Shown in pieces: positions 56,037 to 64,000 of a DNA stretch of 64,000 nt. The translations under genes were made by a program, and so were the position numbers. Positions within the stretch are counted from its first letter, which is position 1. Every line of letters starts with the position of its first letter. The notes under the pieces were generated by a model that saw only the letters and a program-made list of their open reading frames with translations, was not told the origin of the DNA and ran no database searches. The stretch is from Umbilicaria muhlenbergii (lineage: Eukaryota; Ascomycota; Lecanoromycetes; Umbilicariales; Umbilicariaceae): positions 434,001 to 498,000 of the forward strand of contig KK106982.1 of the NCBI GenBank assembly GCA_000611775.1. The letters run 5' to 3'.

Positions 56037-58458
56037 TTAGGCCGCTGTTGCAATCAGCCTCTCACCAGGGACGTCTATTCGAGAGGCTTGTCTCGAGTCC
56101 TGGGTAACGTCCAATTGCAGTGGTAATGCCGTCTCTGATCCTTCATCCTTCGTATTGAGACTATTCTCAGTAACTTGGTTGACAAGGCCTTGGATCAAAG
56201 CCTGCTCCCGCAGGCTTCTCATCTGCCGCCTGATGTTGGACTTCGATGAGACGACCGCCAAAACTTCATCAATCCTTTCTTCAACGAGTTTTTTGGCATG
56301 AAAAGCCATTGGCCGACTTGTGAATATCCCTGCAAACCGGTAACTGAGCCAGAGGTACAAGATAAGTGCCTTGTGTAGAGTCTCCAGCCGACTTAGATAA
56401 GACCTATCCGCGGTGATCGGTTGGTCGAGTATGTCCAAGTCTATCTCCGGTATATCAAGCAATGCTCCACCGCCCTGTTCTGCAACGCATTTCGCCAAAG
56501 CCTTGATTGTTTCAGAGGTGCCACGGTCTCGTAAATTGCCTGGAGCTGCGCAAAAGATTATCCGATCGAAGATGGTAAGCTTTTCGACGTCGTTGATAAC
56601 ATCTGCAATCCCTATCTGATCTCTTAGATCGCAGAGATGGTATCTGCTGTGCATTCGAGACAACTCATGGACCCGCAAGAGGATATAGCTGAAAGGGGTT
56701 CCTGGGGGGAAGAATGTTGCAAACTGTTGGAGAATAGACGCAGGCGGGAAAAGGCCAGCTGTCAGAATAGGGTCTGGAGTGGCCTCCATGGCCTTCTGTA
56801 AGATTGGAAGATCAAAGTGTTCCAGAGTAGTGACCAAGCCAAGATGCTTCTCGGGGGAAGATATCGATTCTGTGTCTCCCCCATCAGTCTTGTCGTCTCG
56901 ATTTACGTTCAGGTCCTGTGCTGCAGTGCGATATCTTCCCGCTCGACCTGCAATTTGCTTCAATTCAGAGACCGGTAAAGTGTTATATACTATGCCATTG
57001 TGTTTGGCTGTTGACTCGAAGATGATGCGTTTGATACTTCTGTTAGATCATCAGCACTGGGACCCGACTTATGGTGAGCTGTCCTTACAGATTAAGCCCC
57101 ATGCCTATGGCATCACTGGCTACTAAGATGTCGTAGTCATTGTTGGGATCGTTGAAAAGCTTGGCTTGTTGTGCCCGGGTTTCAGGCGGCAGACTGCCAT
57201 ACACCACGGCGACCCGTTTCCCTGTGGTCTTTTCGATTTCTTGTTTGAGTGCATGTAGCCCCACTCTTGAGAATGCGACAATGCAGTCCCCTTTCCTTAG
57301 GTTCTTCAGGTTGCCATTTAGGCTCGTGGACATTGTCTTTAGGGGGCTTAACCGCTTGTAGTGGTGAATCTCAAGCGTATCCCCCATAGCTGCTGCTAAT
57401 TCGCGGATGAGTGGCACTGCTCTTTCTTCTCCACATAAATGGACTTCATGGGCTTTTACGCCGAGAAGCGCCTGTGTCCACGCCCATCCACGTTCCCGAT
57501 GTCCAATCATCTGGATTTCATCGATGACAGCGACGTCAACGGTCGTGTTGATTGGGACCATCTCGACCGTACAACTATTCATTAGGGGCGCCTCGGTGTC
57601 CTCTGCGACAACTCGTTCATCGCCAGTGATAAGGCTGCACGGTTTGCCTTTAGCGTTAAGCCTACTGTAGACTTCGTGAGCTAATAATCTGAGGGGTCCC
57701 GCATATATCCCAGTCTCCGCTTGTTCGAGGCGTTTCAGCGCATGATATGTCTTTCCAGAGTTGGTTGGCCCCACGTGCAGATGGATCGTCCGCTGCATCA
57801 TCCTTGTTCCAGGATACCACTCAAGCGGGAAGCGTAGGTCAGCGAGCTTCGATTGATTCAGGAGATCGGAGGTTGTAAAGTTTGCATTCGCAATGTAGCC
57901 GTGGAATAGAAACTTGAGTTGCACATCCAGCCCCACAATGTCCTTGTGTATGTACGCTTGTCGTAGTATTTCAGGCGTTTGGGAATTTAGTCTACCCCGG
58001 TTGCGGTCAGGATCCTCCGACTCCGACAAGGACGACATCAAGTCTTGTTGGAATATCTCGAACATATCCCGGGCCTGCTTCTTGCTGATATGAGGTATAG
58101 TATTAACGAAGGATGACTCGTTTGGCTGCCCTTTCAGATGTTCCAGTCTCTTTGCAACTATAGGTGTTAGGTTGACATCCGTCCGTTTCTCCTGCAGGCC
58201 GACTCGGCGGAACTGTGATACACCCCACGGCCTGGGACGCCTTTCCCCACGAGGGAGCTGAATGCGTCTACTGGGTGACACTGTCCGACGCGCGAGCGGA
58301 CTCGTAGAAATCCTCCGTTGCTTGCCCATCGTTTCCATCCAGCCTCTTGAAGGGCCGATCCAACCAAGTTCTCGGTTCGTTGCCACTGTCGGAAGCCATT
58401 TTGGTGATCTGAAAGCACAGAATAGGCATCGGCCAGCTGAGCTTTCACTTCTGAGCAT
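56037..58458 (-). CDS. SUV3: SUV3, mitochondrial ATP-dependent RNA helicase
   Basis: Helicase partner of the mitochondrial degradosome (with the RNase Dss1), unwinding RNA for decay. Exons 58458-57089 and 57039-56037 on the minus strand give 790 residues. The Arg-rich N-terminus looks like a mitochondrial presequence. Motifs: Walker A GPTNSGKTYHALKRL near residue 231, VDVAVIDEIQMIGH, the strand-swap segment ASDAIGMGLNLSIKRIIF rebuilt across the 49-nt intron, and QIAGRAGRY. The C-terminal domain follows and ends without a notable signal. The frame is open a few codons upstream of the ATG but begins with TTG, so the ATG at 58458 is preferred. It diverges from SEC1 with about 400 bp between starts. 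Confidence 0.94.
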
Positions 58459-58859
58459 ACCAATGCAGCGACCTTTCAATGTGAAGCAAGTGTAATCGAG
58501 AGTCGGGCCTAGTAGTGCAAGGTCTTCTATGGATAGTAAAGGTGGGATGGAGACACAAGGATTGTTGAACAGTTGTAGACATGGGCATGGATGTTTGCCT
58601 TGTTTGTTTGTTAGTCATCGGAAAATCGTACACCCGCATGCCGCATTGCATTGCGGCGTTGAGCGATGATGGATGGGACCCCACATGAGAACGAGAGGCG
58701 CTCGCGATTCTAGAAGAGCCAATAAGCATGTGACGGACTGAGACATTCATACAGATCCCTTCTGATTTTTTGTCAACGTACTCTCTTGTCTCCGTTTGAT
58801 CGGGTTTTGATGCCTCACTTTTTGTGGCTCTATTGCCCACGCGCTTCAGCGGTGCCGTC
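58459..58859. promoter_or_regulatory. Divergent promoter region, SUV3 / SEC1
   Basis: About 400 bp between divergent starts. A 138-codon minus-strand frame (58445-58861) spans it, with no domain and an unlikely composition; not called. Confidence 0.5.
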
Positions 58860-61463
58860 ATGGCTCTATCTGCGATTACGATCCTGAGAGACAGTGAGCA
58901 AATCTTTCCACAGAGAGCTTCTGAATACTAAGCGCGCACCTAGTTATCCTGGCAACGGTCCGCAACACGGCTCAAGGACAAGTATGGACGAATACCACCA
59001 ATTCCCAGCATGATCATTACTGACTGCAGCTGGGCTGTAGTGGAAAATACTTGTGATCGACGAGGCAACCAAAAAGCTTGTGGATAGTGTGGTCAAAGAA
59101 GATGATATCCTTGAGGAGCATGTCACCAGTGCGTTGGCCAATGCGGGTTTGGCGCTAGATACGAATGCTGAAGGGGTGTCAGACATCGAGCGGATTGAAG
59201 ACCGGAGGCTGCCCCATCCAGAAATGGACGCTGTCTACCTTCTGTCACCTCAGCCTCATATTGTGGATTGTCTCATGGCAGATTTTGAGCGTCGAAGGTA
59301 TCGAAAGTCCTACCTGATTTGGACATCATGTTAGTCATGGCTCAGTGTATATGGATCGACTGATTTCTTCAGACTTAATTCCGCTGATATGTATACATCA
59401 TGGGACTAGTGCTACACCCAGAACTACGTACACGCTTAGATAAATCGGCCATGGCGAGGGAACAGATCGTCCAATTCCGAGTCCTAAACGTTGATTTCTT
59501 CCCACGCGAATCTCATCTAATCACCTTTCGAGATCCGTGGAGCTTCCCAATCCTGTTCCATCCTGCATGCAACAATCTTGTCCGCAAACACATGGATGAG
59601 CTAGCCCAAAAGGTACGAGACACACCGGCTTGCTTCCTTGATCAAATTGTCTTAAGAGCTGACCTTTATCGAGCAAAGATAGTATCTATCTGCGTTTCAT
59701 TGGGCGAATACCCGACAATACGATATCATCGACCGCGTAATCCTGTGCATGAAGCCAGCGTTCTCTGCTCACATCTTGCTCGATTCGTGCAAGATGAGTT
59801 GGACCAGTATACCAAATTCCATGAAGACTTTCCGCCGCCGTCGCCGCGACCGCGGGGTAGTTTGATTATCACGGACAGATCCATGGACCTGTTTGCTCCA
59901 GTGCTGCATGAATTTACTTATCAAGCTATGGTACACGATCTGCTGCCCGTCAAGGAAGGGGACAAGGTCTTCTACAGGACTGTTGTCAATCAAGGTGATG
60001 CAAATGAGGAGGAGAAGGATGTGGAAATCGGTGAAAAGGATAAAATCTGGGTTGAGAACAGACATCTGCATATGAAGGACCTCTTGGAGAAACTGGTTGG
60101 AGATTTCAACAAATTTAGAGCTGACAACCCGCAATTCGCAGAAAGGTTTGTGGCCTTCCCCCAATCTTACTTTTTCCAACGTCTGCTTTGTACAGGACAA
60201 CGACGACTGAGGGCATTGATACAGTAGCCAGAACGCCAATAGCATTAACAACATTAAGGATATGCTAGCGGGGTTGCCGCAGTTTCAGGAGGGAAAAGAA
60301 GCATATTCCTTGCACTTGAGCATGGCTCAAGAATGCATGAACATTTTTCAAAAGTGCAGGCTGGCGGATATTGCCTCAGTAGAGCAGGTAAGTCCAGAGA
60401 GCTGCTTGCTGGCGCAAATGGCTCGAGCTGACAGTCGCAGTCACTGGCCACCGGCCTGGATGAGGATTACAGGAAACCAAAGAACCTGGCGGACCAAGTT
60501 GTACGTCTACTGGACGATGAAGGAGTTAGTTTTCCAGATCGTCTCAGACTCATAATTGAATACCTACTTTACCGGGATGGGCTCCTTCCTACGGACATCC
60601 AGAAGCTACTTGCGCACGCGCAATTACCAGCTCAGGATGGGGAAGTTATCCACAATTTAAACCTACTAGGGGTTCATGTCTCAAGGCGATTGAAGGATAC
60701 GAGACAACCAACTCAACCTCTGCTCAGCAAGAAACAGCCGCCGAACCCTGAGGCTGAAGAGTCTGGCTTGTCAAGGTACGACCCAGCGGTCAAGTGTATG
60801 CTTGACGAGCATATTCGGGGTACGCTTGATCAGACAGTATTCCCTTTTACAAAACCGCATCTCGATGCAGCTGAGGGCCTTATGGGCCAGCAGAACGTTT
60901 CTCAAGCGTCCTTGCGCAGCGCAAAACCAACCTGGGCACGGACGCGCCCATCATCTGTGGAGCCAAGACAGCGCATAATTGTCTTCATGGCCGGTGGCGC
61001 AACCTATTCCGAATCCCGAGCCTGCTACGAGATCTCACGGACGTCCAACAAAGATGTCTTTTTAGCCACCACGCACATGCTGACCCCTAGCCTATTCCTG
61101 CGACAAGTGGCAGATCTAAGCGCTGACAAAAGACGATTGGGCATACCAGCAGAACAGCCAAAGCCGAAAGCTCCAGCTCATCTGTTCGAAAAAGAACCGC
61201 ACACCGTATCGCAGCCCCCATCACAACGACCGTCAAGTCAGAGTCAGACCCAAGGATCTCCCACGGCTGGTATGTCGGCCATGAACCTTGGACCTAGTGG
61301 GGGAGGCGCAAGTGGGCCATCGAATGGGACGGCCAAAGCTCACCCGTTACCAGTGCCGCCGGCACCGACCGAATCCCCCGCCAGTAGTAGGCTGCTGAAG
61401 AAAGACAAAGAGAAAGATACGCAAAAGAAGAAAAAGCACCACTTTTTCGGTTCGAAGAAATGA
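58860..61463 (+). CDS. SEC1: SEC1, Sec1/Munc18 family exocytosis protein
   Basis: Binds syntaxin/SNARE complexes to promote vesicle fusion at the plasma membrane. Exons 58860-58893, 58944-58981, 59041-59329, 59410-60145, 60228-60387 and 60441-61463 give 759 residues. The two tiny first exons supply [11 protein letters not shown] and [13 protein letters not shown], leading into [20 protein letters not shown], the conserved start of the family. Also present are [30 protein letters not shown], a [19 protein letters not shown] motif, [15 protein letters not shown] and, near the end, [21 protein letters not shown]. The C-terminal 110 residues are Pro/Ser-rich and end in a Lys run plus HHFFGSKK, an extension common in filamentous fungi. 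Donors GTTAGT and GTTTGT are weaker than average. Confidence 0.93.
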
Positions 61464-61941
61464 TGAGGAATTAGCTGCCAAGAATATGGCGTCCTCCATT
61501 CAAGCATTTGAGCGGCTGTGTTTTAAAGAGCATATTGCACGGCGTTGCGGCGGATAAATTGGGACAGTTCTGCAGAAGGTGCATTTCCGGAGTTTTGACC
61601 GTTGAGGGTTGTAATATTGAGAGATACCATAGGAGCGTGAGCGGTTGTCTTGTGGATGAGAGGCCTGAGGCTTCCATAGGCATGGGAAAGTGGACTGCAG
61701 AACAGGCCTAGAGATAATTAAGAATTTGCCTTTACAGTTTGCGCCGTGCAGTGCCTATATTAATTCGTCCTGGATGGCCAAATTGATTTCGGAACTGCAA
61801 GGAGATTGATATACAGTCTGTTGAAAAGCCGCCACCGCTCTCCAGAAGGTGTATACAAATACATGTCTAGGCTATTGGGGCCTTTTCCTCACAGCGCTTC
61901 CAGCTATGGACAAACACAACCGGCGATCCCCAGGGTATATC
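61464..61941. other. Convergent 3' flanks, SEC1 / G-patch gene
   Basis: About 480 bp between stops. No gene or RNA is supported. Confidence 0.5.
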
Positions 61942-62661
61942 TCAAGCCCCAGACCCTAAATACCTCTCCAAATCCTCACTTCGGTAAAACAACTCCTGCA
62001 ACCTCTCCCTATTCCTCCTCCCCTCCTCCTCCCTCTTCCGCACCTTCTTCGCATCGAGCTTCTCAACCTTCTCTTCTCTCAACACATCTTTCACGCTCGC
62101 CTTGCTCGTCTTAGGCTTCTCCACCCCCAAGCCCGCGGTATCGTTTTTGATTTTCCCTTTGATCGGGTTGCGGATTCCGGATCCCTGCGCCCCGAGTCCG
62201 AGGCGGCTGTCGGGGTCCCAGCCGTATGATGAGAGGTATTTCAGGCCGGGCCGGGTGCGGTCGAGATGGGAGGGCGGGTGAGAGTGCGTGAGGCATACTT
62301 GGTGGGCTAGGGATGCTTCGTGGGGGCGTGGGGGGTCGGTTTCAATAAATGTGTTGAGGGGTTTTAGTGGGAGGTTGCAGATCTCACAGCGGACCTCTGT
62401 AGCGCTGCTTTGTTGCAGGCCTGGTATTTGAGCATTCTTTTGATTAGGGTGCGCTTCAGAGTCTGTTTGGATCTGTGACTGGGTTCTTCCTAGCACTATG
62501 GATAGATAACGATCGCCCACGGCGCTGGTCTCTGGCGTACCCCGGACGGGGGGCAGTGGCTCTGACTCTGCGGGGACGAAGGCCACACGTTTGCGCTTGA
62601 TGCCGGCTCCGAAGACGCGTTGGTCTTCTAGGGGTACGTAGTATTCATCTTCGGTCGCCAT
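61942..62661 (-). CDS. G-patch domain protein
   Basis: Single-exon, 239-residue protein. A Cys-containing segment (VRCEICNLPLKPL with HQVCLTH further on) may bind zinc (CX2C...H/C). The G-patch core follows as YGWDPDSRLGLGAQGSGIRNPIKGKIK plus GLGVEK, at about residues 150-185. A highly charged Lys/Glu/Arg helix forms the C-terminus. The layout resembles the G-patch half of vertebrate GPANK1 and its fungal relatives. G-patch proteins usually activate DEAH helicases such as Prp43 or Prp2; which helicase is used here is unknown. The start is placed at the ATG of MATEDEYYVPLED; the frame is open 17 codons further up but unconvincing. Confidence 0.82.
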   Translation of the reverse strand: MATEDEYYVPLEDQRVFGAGIKRKRVAFVPAESEPLPPVRGTPETSAVGDRYLSIVLGRTQSQIQTDSEAHPNQKNAQIPGLQQSSATEVRCEICNLPLKPLNTFIETDPPRPHEASLAHQVCLTHSHPPSHLDRTRPGLKYLSSYGWDPDSRLGLGAQGSGIRNPIKGKIKNDTAGLGVEKPKTSKASVKDVLREEKVEKLDAKKVRKREEEGRRNRERLQELFYRSEDLERYLGSGA

Positions 62662-62974
62662 GTTGCGGACATATCTTATACAGCCTGTCAAGTGGGGCCC
62701 CCAAAAAGACAATAAGCGGTGTCAAGACTAAGGAAGCTTGTTAAGAGCGGTAGCGAGTGGTAACGAGTGGTAGCCACTGCTAACCACTGGCTATCAATGG
62801 TGATTAGTGGTAAGAAATATTGAATGGTTGTAGTGTCGATACCAGCGGTCGAGGTGCTCAGCCCTAAACCGTTGCGATAAGATAAGATTTGCGCATCGAT
62901 CTGTAACTCAGGCTTAGCTTCCAAGTAGCCAACAGCACCTCAATTGTGCAGGCACTTCTGGGCTGCTGCTTACA
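62662..62974. promoter_or_regulatory. Divergent promoter with AGTGGTA-type repeats
   Basis: 313 bp between divergent starts of the G-patch gene and the dehydrogenase. At about 62748-62815 several copies of (C)GAGTGGTA and its complement TACCACT/CCACT occur, giving small imperfect direct and inverted repeats. Confidence 0.5.
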
Positions 62975-64000
62975 ATGCCTATCCCATTGATAGCAGAGGG
63001 GGCCTTTCGGGGCATTTCCTCTATACCATACGCATGGACCTTTCTGCGGACTGCACCATGGCTCATCCTCCTATGGATCCTCAAGATCTATTTCGGCGGA
63101 GCAAGGAATACCTCAGAGCGCCTAATGCACTCCAAAGTGATCATGATCACAGTACGTACTCAGTGATGGTTGGCATGGCATATAGAGACTGAGATCTGCA
63201 GGGTGGTACTTCAGGCATCGGTGCCGCGACTGCGCGAGGTCTAGCTCAACGAGGTGCTCAGATCATCCTTCTGACCCATCATGCGCCGGGAGACCCCTTC
63301 CTTGTTGATTACATTGAAGATCTCCGTACGAGTACCAACAACGAACTTATCTATGCTGAGCAAGTAGACCTATCATCTCTCCATTCGATTCGACTGTTTG
63401 CGACGAAATGGGTTGATAACGCACCCCCCCGAAGACTGGACATGATCATTCTATGCGCCAACACAATGAGTCCAAAGTATGGGAGGAAGGAGGTGACCAG
63501 GGACGGGTTGGAGGTGAATTGGGGCATCAATTATCTCGCAAACTTCCACCTCCTCAGCATATTGAGTCCAGCTCTTAGGGCGCAACCTCCGGATAGGGAT
63601 GTCAGGATTATATTCGGGACGTGTGCGAGCTATCTTGGCGGTAACTTGAAATTGCTGAAAGACAGCCGGAGTCCTCTACCGTCTGGCATCGAGTATGGAA
63701 CAAGTAAACTAGCTCTTATCGTCTTCGCCAGCGCTTTCCAGAAGCATTTGGATGCGTACAAGCGCCCAGACAAGCAGGCGAACAATGCGAGAGTGGTGGT
63801 TGTTGATCCGTCATTTGCACGAACACCGGGCATGCGCAGATGGCTGACCATGGGGTCACTATGGGGTCTAGCAGCCTACTTGATTACGTGGCCTCTCTGG
63901 TGGCTGATTTTGAAGTCGCCAGAACAAGGAGCTCAAAGTTTCTTACGAGCGGCCATGGAGGCAGATTTAGGCAGAGGGGCCGGAGGAAGACTAATAAAGG
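62975..64000 (+). CDS. Membrane-associated short-chain dehydrogenase/reductase, 3' end cut by window
   Basis: Exons 62975-63151 and 63202 to beyond 64000; at least 325 residues visible. The N-terminus has a hydrophobic segment (WTFLRTAPWLILLWILKIYF) that should anchor it in a membrane. The Rossmann motif is formed across the 50-nt intron as MITGGTSGIGAATARGLAQRG. The catalytic YXXXK is EYGTSK near the conserved position; the usual NNAG is altered to CANT. A second hydrophobic stretch (LWGLAAYLITWPLWWLILK) lies near the window edge. The layout resembles fungal retinol-dehydrogenase-like SDRs on lipid droplets, ER or mitochondria; the substrate is not evident. Confidence 0.85.

Overview
The window is nuclear DNA from a filamentous ascomycete (Pezizomycotina). 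The evidence is the gene content (DDB1, Bqt4-like KilA-N protein, GH125 mannosidase, laccase-like multicopper oxidase, secreted aspartic protease), the many 45-90 nt introns with GTNNGT donors and CTAAC/CTGAC branch sites, and dense housekeeping genes on both strands. A Dothideomycete is my guess at class level, but that is inference only. I see no plasmid, prophage, CRISPR array, intact transposon, rRNA or convincing tRNA.

Layout. 1-2559: 3' part of sulfite reductase beta subunit. 2999-14258: METTL4-like methyltransferase, ATP25, NMD3, DDB1 and the Pol III subunit RPC37/RPC5. 14259-16204: gene-free stretch with short repeats. 16205-17778: CLP1. 17779-19552: gene-poor, with two coding-like fragments. 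19553-31408: zinc-knuckle protein, phosphatase PPG1, RhoGDI, Bqt4-like protein, 3-hydroxyisobutyrate dehydrogenase and an ECM4-type glutathione transferase. 31831-40795: the 'secreted' section, with an A1 aspartic protease, a 3.1-kb gap, a multicopper oxidase and a 178-aa Ser/Thr-rich secreted protein; all three genes read leftward and have TATA-like boxes. 41506-64000: UBA1, GH125 mannosidase, PRP22, a chromodomain protein with an internal minisatellite, SUV3, SEC1, a G-patch protein and the 5' part of a short-chain dehydrogenase.

Most housekeeping genes sit in divergent pairs sharing 0.2-0.9 kb (ATP25/NMD3, DDB1/RPC37, zinc knuckle/PPG1, RhoGDI/Bqt4, SUV3/SEC1, G-patch/SDR) or converge with short gaps. 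Functional themes include RNA processing (CLP1, PRP22, NMD3, SUV3, ATP25, Pol III), protein modification (UBA1, PPG1, DDB1), membrane and nuclear-envelope organisation (SEC1, RhoGDI, Bqt4) and extracellular enzymes. Nothing suggests a biosynthetic cluster or a new multi-gene system.

The most unusual signals are in splicing and repeats. The multicopper oxidase carries an apparent AT-AC intron with a U2-like donor, the neighbouring secreted-protein gene an apparent GC-AG intron, and the chromodomain gene a run of about sixteen 18-bp coding repeats. Exon coordinates were derived by hand from splice motifs, reading-frame continuity and conserved protein motifs; none has transcript support.
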